From assembly GCF_022440805.1 (NCBI RefSeq), contig NZ_JAKNTK010000001.1:1922001-1986000 (forward strand): a stretch of 64,000 bases of DNA, written 5' to 3'. A program made the translations under genes and the position numbers. The notes beneath the pieces are model-generated. The model worked only from the letters and a program-made list of their open reading frames with translations, was not told where the DNA came from and ran no database searches. This document shows, piece by piece, positions 25,565 to 33,040 of this stretch. The DNA is from Holdemania massiliensis. Its GTDB lineage: Bacteria > Bacillota_I > Bacilli_A > Erysipelotrichales > Erysipelotrichaceae. Each line of letters opens with the position of its first letter. The first letter of the stretch is position 1.

Positions 25565-26281
25565 ATGAAGAAACCGATGATTGCTCTGACTGCCCGAAGC
25601 GGCGATTTTGACGGACAGACGCGAATCTTTGACAATCAGACTTACTTTGATGCGATTGCGCAGGCCGGCGGGATTCCCGTCCTGGTCACCTATGGTGATG
25701 ATGAAGATTATAAGATGATTGCAGAGCGCTTTGACGGTTTGATGGTGACAGGTGGGGAGGATCTGGATCCGGCGCTGTTTCATCAGCCGGCTCATCCTTC
25801 ACTGGAGCTGACAGATCCGCGCCTGGATACGCTGGATCTCAGGCTGATTCAGCTGTTTGCCGCCAAGGGAAAACCGATCTTAGGCATCTGCCGGGGGATT
25901 CAGAGCATCAATGTCGCATTTGGAGGCACGCTGATTCAGGATCTCAATACCCAGTATCCAGCGATGCGCGCAGCCGGCCATCAGCAGCACAAGGCGGTGC
26001 CGAAGCCGGCCATGGATGCGACGTTTCATGACAACACGTTTGTCGAGGGGACGAAGCTGTACGCTATGTTTGGTTCACGCCATGCGGTCAACAGCTATCA
26101 TCATCAGAATATTGATCAGGTTGCGGATGGATTTGTCGTTTCTTCCTGGAGCGAGGATGGCCTGGCCGAAGCGATTGAAAAAGATCAGATTCTGGCCGTG
26201 CAGTGGCATCCTGAACGGTTGATAACAGATCCGTGTCATAGAGCAATCTTTGAATCTTTTATTCAGGAATGTCGGAAATAA
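25565..26281 (+). CDS. Class C26 glutamine amidotransferase-like hydrolase (gamma-glutamyl-GABA hydrolase type)
   Basis: 238 residues from ATG 25565; an upstream in-frame ATG at 25523 precedes the -10 box and is rejected. 'TGGEDLDPALF', the nucleophile elbow 'ILGICRGIQSINV' (Cys), 'NSYHHQNIDQV' and 'AVQWHPERL' (His-x-Glu of the triad) match PuuD-like peptidase C26 proteins. They cleave gamma-glutamyl amides such as gamma-Glu-GABA; the substrate here is not certain. Monocistronic. Confidence 0.87.
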   Translation: MKKPMIALTARSGDFDGQTRIFDNQTYFDAIAQAGGIPVLVTYGDDEDYKMIAERFDGLMVTGGEDLDPALFHQPAHPSLELTDPRLDTLDLRLIQLFAAKGKPILGICRGIQSINVAFGGTLIQDLNTQYPAMRAAGHQQHKAVPKPAMDATFHDNTFVEGTKLYAMFGSRHAVNSYHHQNIDQVADGFVVSSWSEDGLAEAIEKDQILAVQWHPERLITDPCHRAIFESFIQECRK

Positions 26282-26347
26282 AATTTATACAAAATCCGTA
26301 AAGTGTCTATAAAAACCGTTTAGTTAAGCCTTTTTTCAGAATTTGTA

Positions 26348-26376
26348 TTGACAACGAAGCGTAAATTCAGTAAGAT
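26348..26376 (+). promoter_or_regulatory. Strong sigma-A promoter of the C-rich RNA
   Basis: Consensus TTGACA (26348-26353), exact 17-bp spacer, TAAGAT (26371-26376). Predicted start of transcription is near 26383, right at the first hairpin. Confidence 0.8.
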
Positions 26377-26381
26377 TCTAT

Positions 26382-26504
26382 CAGGTCGAAGGACCTGGAT
26401 TGATTCATCTGTTATTGTTTTTCCCCCACCCATTCAAACAATAATAGATCCCCCCCAAGAGATCGAATCAATTCTGATAAGGACATCTTCGGATGTTCTT
26501 TTTT
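26382..26504 (+). ncRNA. Structured RNA of about 120 nt with two C-rich single-stranded stretches and its own terminator
   Basis: Read directly: hairpin CAGGTC-GAAG-GACCTG (26382-26397); stem ATTGATTC (26399-26406) with GAATCAAT (26464-26471); inside it a 14-bp stem 26407-26420 / 26436-26449 (one G-U) capped by a 15-nt loop carrying CCCCCACCC; on the 3' side a 14-nt bulge (26450-26463) starting CCCCCC. A terminator follows: AGGACATC-TTCG-GATGTTCT (26479-26498) and a T7 run. A consensus promoter sits just upstream. Exposed C-runs are the classical way Gram-positive sRNAs bind G-rich Shine-Dalgarno sites. It could instead be a terminating leader of the NUDIX gene 25 bp downstream. It is not T-box, 6S or any riboswitch I recognise. 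Confidence 0.7.
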
Positions 26505-26528
26505 TGATTTGAAGAAGGAGGAGAAGGC

Positions 26529-27053
26529 ATGCGGTGTCTTGGCGTTTTTGAAGATACAGTCGATCCAGAACAGCCGATTTTAACTCTGCGCAAAACAGCG
26601 CGGGTGTTTGTCATCAATCCGCAAGGGAAAGTTGGGATGATTCATGTCAAGGGAGAAGATGAGTTTGGCCAGCGTGATCATCTGGAAAGCTGCGGCGGCG
26701 GAATTGAAAGGGGAGAGAGTCCAGCTCAGGCAATGCTTCGGGAAGCCCGCGAAGAACTGGGCGTCATGCTGCGGGATTGGGTTGAATTGGGCTGGATCGA
26801 AGATGAATATCATCGGCTGCAGCGGCGCAATCACAGCACGTTTTTCGCAGCCCATTGTGAAGCGGGCTTCCTGCCGAGAAATCTGACGGCGATGGAACAG
26901 GCGATGATGGCGGATCCGGTTTGGCTAAGTCCGCAGGAAATTCATCAACGGCTGGATCCTAAGAAAAATCAGGGCATTGCGCTGCTGATCGCGCAACGTG
27001 ATTTCTGCGCTTGGCAGGAATTGCTGCGGCGTAAAATCATAGTATTCAATTAA
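26529..27053 (+). CDS. NUDIX hydrolase
   Basis: 174 residues. Nudix box 'GGGIERGESPAQAMLREAREELGV' style (G-x5-E-x7-REUxEExGU; positions about 57-80) is complete, preceded by 'KVGMIHVKG..FGQRDHLES'. Substrate unknown (nucleoside diphosphate derivative). RBS GAAGGAGGAG. No separate promoter is seen between the RNA terminator at 26479-26504 and the start, so the gene may depend on read-through of that RNA. Confidence 0.83.
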   Translation: MRCLGVFEDTVDPEQPILTLRKTARVFVINPQGKVGMIHVKGEDEFGQRDHLESCGGGIERGESPAQAMLREAREELGVMLRDWVELGWIEDEYHRLQRRNHSTFFAAHCEAGFLPRNLTAMEQAMMADPVWLSPQEIHQRLDPKKNQGIALLIAQRDFCAWQELLRRKIIVFN

Positions 27054-27081
27054 AAAGAATCCTCGCGGTCAGGATTCTTTT
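27053..27081. terminator. Two-way terminator between NUDIX and mnmM
   Basis: 11-bp inverted repeat AAAAGAATCCT (27053-27063) / AGGATTCTTTT (27071-27081), 7-nt loop, A and T tracts on both sides; it overlaps the last codons of mnmM. Confidence 0.8.
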
Positions 27082-27632
27082 TTCAATGGAAATGATGTAT
27101 TTTCCATCCGGCGCAGATGATACAGAATCGGCGCCTGCGGCCGTCCGTCGGTATAGGTGCGGACGCTCCAGGAGGAGTCCAACTGTTCGATCCAGCTGAC
27201 AATCGCCTGCCACTCTTCCATGCCGCCTGCATGACCACGATAGCAGGCCAGAGACAACAAACCATCGAGTTTCAATAAAGACCGCGCGGCATCCAGGGCG
27301 GGCAAGGTAGTCTTGGGGGTTGTAATCATCGGACTGCAGGAATGAGGCAGATATCCGAAGTTGAAAACAATAATCTCAGCCGGATGGTCTGTCCAGCGCG
27401 TCAGCTCGGCATGATTGGCCTGCACCACGGTGACATTGGGGAAAGCTGCGGCTTTTTTGCGGGTTTTGGTTACCGCTTCCGCCTGAATATCTAACGCCAG
27501 CACCTCGGTTGCCAGCGCCGCCAGAAAAACGGTGTCGTTGCCGCCGCCGCAGGTGGCATCGATGGCAAATTCAACATGGTCAAAGGCTTCCCGAATCCAA
27601 CGGTGATTGACAGTATTGATGTTATCGGCCAT
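27069..27632 (-). CDS. mnmM: tRNA (nm5U34)-methyltransferase MnmM (YtqB), class I SAM enzyme
   Basis: 187 residues from ATG 27632 ('MADNINTVNHRWIREA'); the longer frame to 27689 runs deep into the upstream gene. SAM motif I 'AIDATCGGGNDTVFLA', 'VLALDIQAEAV', and 'VFNFGYLPHSC' match the YtqB/rRNA-methylase-like family. MnmM methylates nm5(s2)U34 in tRNA to the mnm5 form in Gram-positive bacteria. The gene overlaps the end of the radical SAM gene by 11 bp, the conserved ytqA-ytqB pair. Confidence 0.85.
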   Translation of the reverse strand: MADNINTVNHRWIREAFDHVEFAIDATCGGGNDTVFLAALATEVLALDIQAEAVTKTRKKAAAFPNVTVVQANHAELTRWTDHPAEIIVFNFGYLPHSCSPMITTPKTTLPALDAARSLLKLDGLLSLACYRGHAGGMEEWQAIVSWIEQLDSSWSVRTYTDGRPQAPILYHLRRMENTSFPLKKES

Positions 27633-28575
27633 TGGACACCAGCTTTCCCTGCCATGTATTGAGGTTTGCCATCCGCTTGTCAATTTCATTGAGGACGATT
27701 GTCTTTTTCTTTGTCCATTCCGGAGCGATCAGCGCTTCACCAGCGCCGTCGCCGGTCAGCCGCTGGATGATGATTTCCGGACGCAGCCGTTCCAGCTGAT
27801 CCACGACGATCGCGACGTATTCATCGCGTGTCAAAAGTGGGAAGGGTTGCTGCATGTATGTGTCAGCCAGCTGCGTATCCTGCATCAGATGAAGCATGTG
27901 AAGCTTGACGGCATGGATCGGCAGCTGATTGATCTGACATGCGGTCTCCAACATCATCGCAGCGTCTTCACCCGGCAGTCCGTTGATCAGATGAACGCAG
28001 ATTTTAAGCGGCGTGCGGGCTAAGCGGGTAACGGTTTCAACGACTTGGGCATAGTCATGACCACGGTGGATCTGCCGGGCAGTGCGGTCATGAACACTCT
28101 GAACGCCAAGCTCCAGCCAGATTTCCTTCTTTGCACAGCACTGGGCGAGCCAGTCAATTTTCTCCTGTTCAAGACAGTCAGCGCGGGTGGCAATCGCAAT
28201 GGCTGCGACTTCCGGCCGGTCTAAGAACGGGATAAGACAGTCCTGAATTTTGCTGAGGGGGCCATAGGTGTTGGTATAGGCTTGAAAATAAGGGATAAAG
28301 TCGGCGTCCGGCCATTTATGACGCATCATTGCCTGACCTTTAGCATATTGGCTCAGCAGCGGTTCAGCCCGATCTCCGGCAAACTCTCCGCTGCCAGAGC
28401 GGGTGCAGAACGTACAGCCGCCTGTACCGCAGGTACCGTCGCGGTTAGGACAGGTGAAGCCGCCGTCTAACGGAACTTTGGCCACCTTTTTTCCGAATTG
28501 ATGGCGCAGATAATAGTTCCAGGTATGATAACGCTTGTTGTCATCGGAATAGATAAAGGGATTATTGGTCTTCAT
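27622..28575 (-). CDS. mnmL: TIGR01212-type radical SAM protein (YtqA/MnmL)
   Basis: 317 residues. Begins 'YSDDNKRYHTWNYYLRHQFGKKVAKVPLDGGFTCPNR'-like sequence with the family Cys set 'CPNRDGTCGTGGCTFC' (about 43-58), the spaced cluster ligands of the Elp3-like radical SAM group. 'WLELGVQSVHDRTARQIHRGH' is the usual Elp3-type segment. YtqA has been linked to formation of the mnm5 group on U34 together with MnmM, encoded immediately downstream with an 11-bp overlap. Its start overlaps the creatininase stop by 14 bp. Confidence 0.85.
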   Translation of the reverse strand: MKTNNPFIYSDDNKRYHTWNYYLRHQFGKKVAKVPLDGGFTCPNRDGTCGTGGCTFCTRSGSGEFAGDRAEPLLSQYAKGQAMMRHKWPDADFIPYFQAYTNTYGPLSKIQDCLIPFLDRPEVAAIAIATRADCLEQEKIDWLAQCCAKKEIWLELGVQSVHDRTARQIHRGHDYAQVVETVTRLARTPLKICVHLINGLPGEDAAMMLETACQINQLPIHAVKLHMLHLMQDTQLADTYMQQPFPLLTRDEYVAIVVDQLERLRPEIIIQRLTGDGAGEALIAPEWTKKKTIVLNEIDKRMANLNTWQGKLVSNGR

Positions 28576-29338
28576 AACACTCCTTCAGCGGTACGGTTTT
28601 CAGTTCGCTGATCAGCTGAACGAGGAGCTGGCTGATGGCTTCCAGCATCGCTTCACCCCATTGGGCAGTTGCGGTTTGCGGATGATCCGGTCCCGTCCAG
28701 CCGTTATCGCAAAGGACAGAAATAGGTTGGGGCATCGTCAGGGTAACACCGTGAAACTGAACAGTTTTAAAGCCAGTCGTTTGAATGTTTTCGCTGACAG
28801 GTTTTAAAATGGAATCCCGGTACCGTTCGGGATGCACGGTTTCCGGACAAATCGCCAACATCGCCGCTGTTTCTTCCCCGCCGCCATGGCCTCCGCCCCA
28901 GGCCGGATCGATCTCTTTGGCCATCTGCCACCAGTTGGCGATGACGCCCAGATCACCCTGGGTATTCAGCCGCAGTGCGACTTGTTCCAAAGCCGGCAAA
29001 TTGCCGCCATGACCGTTCAGAAAAAGAAACCGGCGGGCACCGTGAGTGCGCAGGCTGTTGACGATTTCCTGGACAACGCAGCGCAATGTTTCACTGCTGA
29101 GACTGACCGTGCCGGGATAGCCTTTCAGATAATCACAGCAGCCAAACGGCAGGGCCGGCAGCACCAGAATTTCGCTCTGCTTTTCAATCCGCTGAGCCAG
29201 GGCCTGCGGCACCAGCGTATCTACGCCCAGCGGATTGTGGACGCCATGACATTCCAGACTTCCGGTGATGATCATGACGCAGTCGTTGGTTTTAAAATAA
29301 GCCTGAACCTCAGGCCAGCTTGTTTCCATACAATACAT
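28562..29338 (-). CDS. Creatininase-family amidohydrolase
   Basis: 258 residues from ATG 29338, set by AAGGAG upstream; an in-frame ATG at 29395 has no RBS. Metal-binding motifs: 'TGSLECHGVHNPLGVDTLV' (Glu, His, Asp), 'FLFLNGHGGNLPAL' and 'GGGHGGGEETAAML'. The family includes creatininase, formamide hydrolases (ArfB) and mycofactocin MftE; the substrate here is unknown. It heads a three-gene overlapping unit with mnmL and mnmM, an association with no obvious functional link. Confidence 0.82.
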   Translation of the reverse strand: MYCMETSWPEVQAYFKTNDCVMIITGSLECHGVHNPLGVDTLVPQALAQRIEKQSEILVLPALPFGCCDYLKGYPGTVSLSSETLRCVVQEIVNSLRTHGARRFLFLNGHGGNLPALEQVALRLNTQGDLGVIANWWQMAKEIDPAWGGGHGGGEETAAMLAICPETVHPERYRDSILKPVSENIQTTGFKTVQFHGVTLTMPQPISVLCDNGWTGPDHPQTATAQWGEAMLEAISQLLVQLISELKTVPLKECYEDQ

Positions 29339-29437
29339 GAGCTGATCTCTCCTTCTCTTTCGATTAAGTGTAAGCGATCTGATCATTTTTTTCAACTTGA
29401 TTGAGGATTGCGGCTTCTTTGTGGGAAGCAGAAGCGG

Positions 29438-29443
29438 TATAAT
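29438..29443 (+). promoter_or_regulatory. -10 element of the M20 gene
   Basis: TATAAT 28 bp before the start; -35 is weak (TTCTTT at 29415-29420). Confidence 0.4.
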
Positions 29444-29470
29444 AAAGAAAAGAATGGGGGAGAAACCTGA

Positions 29471-30841
29471 ATGAATCGAAATGAAGTCTTAAACGCTGCG
29501 GTTGAGGAACAAGCCCAGCTTATCTGCAAAACGGCCGAAGTGATCTGGAAACATCCGGAAACCGGGTTCAAAGAATGGAAAACAAGCGCTTATTTGGAAC
29601 AGATTTTTACCGACCTGGGTTATGAGCTGGTCAAACCGGAAGGCATTCCGGGCTTTTATGCCGATCTGGAAACCGGCCGGCCGGGACCGAAGCTGTGCAT
29701 CATGGGCGAGCTGGATTCTTTAATCTGTGCGGAACATCCGGATTGTGATCCGCAGACGAAGGCGGTTCATGCCTGCGGCCATCATGCCCAGGCAGCGGGT
29801 CTTGTGGGAGCCGCGGCGGCGCTGAAAGAGCCGGGGGTTCTGGATGGATTGTGCGGTTCGATTCGATTAATGGCCGTACCGGCTGAGGAGCTGATTGAAG
29901 TCGGATATCGGGAAAAACTGCGGGCTGAAGGGAAGATCGAATTTTTCGGCGGCAAGGTTGAATTTATGAACCGCGGTTATTTTGAAGATGTCGATCTGTG
30001 TGTACTGATTCATACCTTTGACGATCCGTGCTTGAAGCATGTCTATCAGCTGGCGCATGGCAACAATGGCTGCATCGTTAAAAACATTACGGTGCATGGG
30101 CTGGCTTCGCATGCGGGCGGATCTCCGGATAAGGGCATTAACGCGCTGTATGCGGCAATGCAGGCCTTGCAGGCGGTCAATGCAATGCGTGAGACCTTCC
30201 GTGACGACGAGCATATCCGTTTCCATCCGATCATTACCGAAGGTGGACAAGCTGTCAATGCGATTCCGGATGAAGTCAAGATTGAAAGCTATGTCCGCGG
30301 TGCTTCGCTGGAAGCGATTGATCAGGCCAATCGTCGGATCAACCGTGCGATTGCGGCATCGGTGGCGGCGATGGGAGCGACGGTGACGCTGCAGGATCGG
30401 CCTGGCTATTGCCCGATGCATGATGACGAGCTGATGAACGAAGCAGCGCTGGCTGCCATGAAGCGGATTGTCAGCGAAGATGAAATTTTGATTCAGACGC
30501 AATGGGGGACCGGCTGTACGGATATGGGCGATCTGTCCGCGGTGCTGCCGACGATCCAGCCAGGTTCCAGTGGATCCATTGGGGCTTATCACGGCAAGGA
30601 TTTTCAGATCGTTGATCCGGAAAAAGCCTACATCATGCCGGCCAAGGCACTGGTCTTTATCGCTGATGAGCTGCTTCAGAATGAGGCTGCAAAAGCCAAG
30701 GAAATCATGGCCCAGTTTAAGCCGCTCTATGCTTCCCAGCAAGCCTATCTGGCAGATGCCCGGCGGCGTTTTCTGGATAAGGAAGCTGTTCAACTGAATG
30801 CGGATGGAACAATCACGCTGGATTTTCAGAACCTGGAATAG
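29471..30841 (+). CDS. M20 family amidohydrolase (AbgB/p-aminobenzoyl-glutamate hydrolase-like)
   Basis: 456 residues. 'KHPETGFKEWKTSAYLE' near 30, metal-site 'VHACGHHAQAAGLVGAA' near 98, 'AVPAEELIEVGYR' near 138 and dimerisation lid region 'GLASHAGGSPDKGINALYAAM' near 208 match M20D amidohydrolases of the AbgB type. They hydrolyse N-acyl or aminoacyl amides; the substrate is unknown. RBS GGGGGAG. Single gene, then the AT-rich island begins. Confidence 0.87.
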   Translation: MNRNEVLNAAVEEQAQLICKTAEVIWKHPETGFKEWKTSAYLEQIFTDLGYELVKPEGIPGFYADLETGRPGPKLCIMGELDSLICAEHPDCDPQTKAVHACGHHAQAAGLVGAAAALKEPGVLDGLCGSIRLMAVPAEELIEVGYREKLRAEGKIEFFGGKVEFMNRGYFEDVDLCVLIHTFDDPCLKHVYQLAHGNNGCIVKNITVHGLASHAGGSPDKGINALYAAMQALQAVNAMRETFRDDEHIRFHPIITEGGQAVNAIPDEVKIESYVRGASLEAIDQANRRINRAIAASVAAMGATVTLQDRPGYCPMHDDELMNEAALAAMKRIVSEDEILIQTQWGTGCTDMGDLSAVLPTIQPGSSGSIGAYHGKDFQIVDPEKAYIMPAKALVFIADELLQNEAAKAKEIMAQFKPLYASQQAYLADARRRFLDKEAVQLNADGTITLDFQNLE

Positions 30842-30901
30842 CTGTTTATAAAACAGTTCACATCAAACTGAAACCGGGGAGCTGACAACCAGGATACAAA
30901 T

Positions 30902-30945
30902 CAAAACAGACGTATCGTCTAAACGGCGGTATGTCTGTTTTGTTA
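30902..30945 (+). terminator. Probable terminator after the M20 gene
   Basis: 10-bp stem CAAAACAGAC/GTCTGTTTTG (30902-30911 with 30933-30942) with a 21-nt partly paired loop. T tract is short. Confidence 0.5.
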
Positions 30946-31011
30946 TGCAGCAGAGGCAGTGTGAATATAAAACCTTATTTATCTTCCTTATGCTTTTATA
31001 AAGTAGCATCA

Positions 31012-32382
31012 CTATTTCTCATTTTCGGAATGGTTTATCAGCCTTTTACTTTCCCAAACTCGGCTTTTGAAATAGAACAAACCAACGATAGCGGGTAAAA
31101 GCGGGGAAACAGCTTGTCCGATATAGACACCTGAAAATCCGATATTCACGATGAAAGCCAACAGCCAGCTTACAGGAAGCCGGACGATGACCGCATCTAA
31201 AAGGGCATTTATCATAGCAACATTGGCGGAGCCAATACCAATGGCAAAGGAGTCAAATGTATACATAACTGCATAAATCAAGCTGTTTATTCCGCAACAT
31301 ATTCTTAAATACAGTATGCCGTCTTCAATCACTTCCTGGTTTACTGGGTTAAACAGCATAATGACTTGTCTGGCAAATATTTGAACAAATAGGATTACGA
31401 TCAGTGTAATCATAATATTGAAGTACATTCCTATTTCTGTTGTCTTTTTGACGCGTTCTATATGATTTGCGCCCATATTCTGCCCAACCATAGCTGTAAC
31501 GGCCTGCCCGATTGCCGAACAGGGCATACCCGCAAATGTGTTGACTTTCAATCCAACGCCAGATGCGGCAGCCACCGCCACACCAAAATGATTGAGCATA
31601 CCGGTGATCATAAGATAAGAAATATTGACAACTACCATCTGAATAGCCGTAGGCAATCCTACTTTTAAAATAACGATTAGCATTTCTCGTTTAATCGCAA
31701 AGTGTCGTACCTTAAAATCAAAGATAAAGTTGTTTCTTTTTAAATGAATGATTGAAATTAAAAGGGAAGCTCCTTGTGAGAAAATGGTAGCATAAGCCGC
31801 GCCTTTTGTCCCCATGCCCAAAGATCCAACCAAGATGACGTCCAGCACAATGTTTACAAGTGTCGCTATTGCGATAAAATAAAGTGGACTTTTGGAATCC
31901 CCAAAGCCTTTCATAATGGAACAAACAGCATTATAGCCAAAGACAAATACAGTGCCATAGCAAATAATTTGCATATATTCGCAAGCGTCCTTCATCGAAA
32001 CGGCGGGTACATTTAGCAGCCTAAAAAGAGGCTGATATACGAGTAATCCTAAAATGGTAACGATCAGCGAAGCGATGAGGGATATTGTAAATAGTGTTCC
32101 GACTGTTTCACTTTGTCCTTGTTCGTCATTCGCTCCTTTAAATTGGGCAACTAATACAGTGCCGCCCATGGTAACGCCAATACAAATTGAATTGATGATA
32201 AAACTTATCATAGATGCATTACTGATGGCGGCAAGCCCTGTTTCTCCTACAATTCTGCCAATAACCAACATATCGACAATACTGTAAAAGGATTGTAATA
32301 GATTAGCAAGGAGCATAGGAAGGGCAAATAGGATTAACGTTTTCGATACATTTCCTGTTGTTAAATCCTGTTTTTCTTTCAT
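31012..32382 (-). CDS. MATE family multidrug efflux protein (island copy)
   Basis: 456 residues from ATG 32382, chosen for AAGGAAA upstream; the frame from 32415 begins inside a terminator hairpin. Twelve predicted membrane segments in two MatE repeats; 'QSFYSIVDMLVIGRIVG' and 'KGFGDSKSPLYF' are family patterns. Exports cationic drugs or similar by Na+ or H+ exchange; substrate unknown. The gene is clearly more AT-rich than the chromosome around it and lies behind an attenuator leader with an upstream ORF, an arrangement usual for drug-inducible resistance genes. It belongs to the acquired island at about 31.0-35.1 kb. Confidence 0.88.
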   Translation of the reverse strand: MKEKQDLTTGNVSKTLILFALPMLLANLLQSFYSIVDMLVIGRIVGETGLAAISNASMISFIINSICIGVTMGGTVLVAQFKGANDEQGQSETVGTLFTISLIASLIVTILGLLVYQPLFRLLNVPAVSMKDACEYMQIICYGTVFVFGYNAVCSIMKGFGDSKSPLYFIAIATLVNIVLDVILVGSLGMGTKGAAYATIFSQGASLLISIIHLKRNNFIFDFKVRHFAIKREMLIVILKVGLPTAIQMVVVNISYLMITGMLNHFGVAVAAASGVGLKVNTFAGMPCSAIGQAVTAMVGQNMGANHIERVKKTTEIGMYFNIMITLIVILFVQIFARQVIMLFNPVNQEVIEDGILYLRICCGINSLIYAVMYTFDSFAIGIGSANVAMINALLDAVIVRLPVSWLLAFIVNIGFSGVYIGQAVSPLLPAIVGLFYFKSRVWESKRLINHSENEK

Positions 32383-32403
32383 TAGACAATTTCCTTTCTT
32401 AAC

Positions 32404-32447
32404 GCAAAAAAGCAAAGGGTAAACACGAGAATGTGCGCCCTTTGCTT
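32404..32447 (-). terminator. Attenuator hairpin in the MATE leader
   Basis: On the minus strand: AAGCAAAGGG (complement of 32438-32447), 18-nt loop, CCCTTTGCTT (complement of 32410-32419), then T6. It stands between the upstream ORF and the MATE start, so it would stop MATE transcription unless prevented. The stem-loop looks like the attenuators before ribosomal-protection genes such as tet(M); that comparison is from memory. Confidence 0.7.
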
Positions 32448-32467
32448 ATTAAAGCATAGCAGCTATA

Positions 32468-32500
32468 AACAAAAGGCCGCAGATAAAACATTGTCTGCGA
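32468..32500 (-). terminator. First leader hairpin upstream of MATE
   Basis: On the minus strand CGCAGA (complement of 32494-32499) pairs with TCTGCG (complement of 32478-32483), followed by GCCTTTTGTTT. It may be a second terminator or part of the switching structure. In repeat copy 2 the same stem is a perfect 8 bp. Confidence 0.5.
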
Positions 32501-32547
32501 CGCGATGAGTATAAAAAAATTATCTATGGATAAGAACAAGTCAAAAA

Positions 32548-32670
32548 CTACTTCTCAGTCTTGGAATAAGTCTTTTCATAAAATGTTTTTATATTAGGCT
32601 CCGCACAATGTTTTGTAATATACAGTTGTTCGGAGCTATCTTCAATACAAAATTTCCCGTATAACTTCAT
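32548..32670 (-). CDS. 40-residue upstream ORF in the MATE leader
   Basis: ATG (complement of 32668-32670) with GGAAAGGGTG upstream opens a 40-codon frame ending TAG (complement of 32548-32550), beginning 'MKLYGKFCIEDSSEQLYITK'. It follows a near-consensus promoter by 35 bp and precedes two terminator-like hairpins and the MATE gene. The layout suggests a leader peptide whose stalled translation would relieve attenuation, but a stand-alone small protein is possible. No family recognised. Confidence 0.6.
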   Translation of the reverse strand: MKLYGKFCIEDSSEQLYITKHCAEPNIKTFYEKTYSKTEK

Positions 32671-32704
32671 TGTGCTCACCCTTTCCTTTAACTTTTGCAT
32701 TTTA

Positions 32705-32734
32705 ATTATAAACACACTCACTCAATGATGTCAA
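32705..32734 (-). promoter_or_regulatory. Promoter of the uORF-MATE transcript
   Basis: On the minus strand TTGACA (complement of 32729-32734), 18-bp spacer, TATAAT (complement of 32705-32710): both hexamers perfect. Confidence 0.8.
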
Positions 32735-32736
32735 TT

Positions 32737-32877
32737 TATTATCTTAAACCATACAAACATATGAGTAATAGTATTTCCGATGATAAAACATTTGTTCGTA
32801 AAATTACATCACTCTTGGATATTCGCGATGTTTATCCTAAAATATTAATCGCGAGAACACGACACGAAACTTATCAA
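32737..32877 (+). pseudogene. 3' remnant of a DUF4143-type ATPase gene, part 1
   Basis: In frame from about 32737 the translation contains 'FVRKITSLLDIRDVYPKIL', the C-terminal pattern of AAA ATPases with a DUF4143 domain ('..L..I.DNYPK.v'). The normal ending, 'YEG..IIDI..WL', is missing here but appears at 34724-34768, beyond the inserted IS. The N-terminal 300 or so residues of the gene are absent. Confidence 0.6.
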
Positions 32878-33040
32878 TGTCAACTACCCACCACCTAAAG
32901 GTAGTGGGCTTGCAACTGCCCAGTCGTAGTAACGGCTTACGCCTCCGACCTTTAAACCCCAATAGATATTGATATCTAAAGTGGCGTTACATCCTAGGGT
33001 GGTTGACGGCACCCTTTACAACAAAGATTTACTCTGCTGT
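32878..33040 (-). ncRNA. Candidate omega (reRNA) guide RNA of TnpB
   Basis: In this family the guide RNA comes from the tnpB 3' end plus the transposon right end, with the adjacent flank as guide. Here the segment after the tnpB stop reads on the minus strand into several stems and the right-end hairpin, so the guide would be the minus-strand flank starting TTGATAAGTTTCGTG at 32877. Inferred from family knowledge; no promoter was looked for successfully. Confidence 0.4.

Larger units (their letters stand above)
32286..32506 (-). repeat. Repeat copy 1: 5' end of MATE gene plus its leader
   Basis: This stretch aligns by eye with 34830-35008 at roughly three quarters identity, including the MATE start region, both leader hairpins and the flanks. 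Copy 2 lacks about 45 bp inside the MATE codons. The two copies are in direct orientation, about 2.5 kb apart. Confidence 0.7.

Noticed and set aside
26382..26504. 6S RNA or T-box identity for the C-rich RNA
   Set aside because: Too short for 6S and lacks its large central bubble; no GGTGG..ACCGCG T-box sequence.
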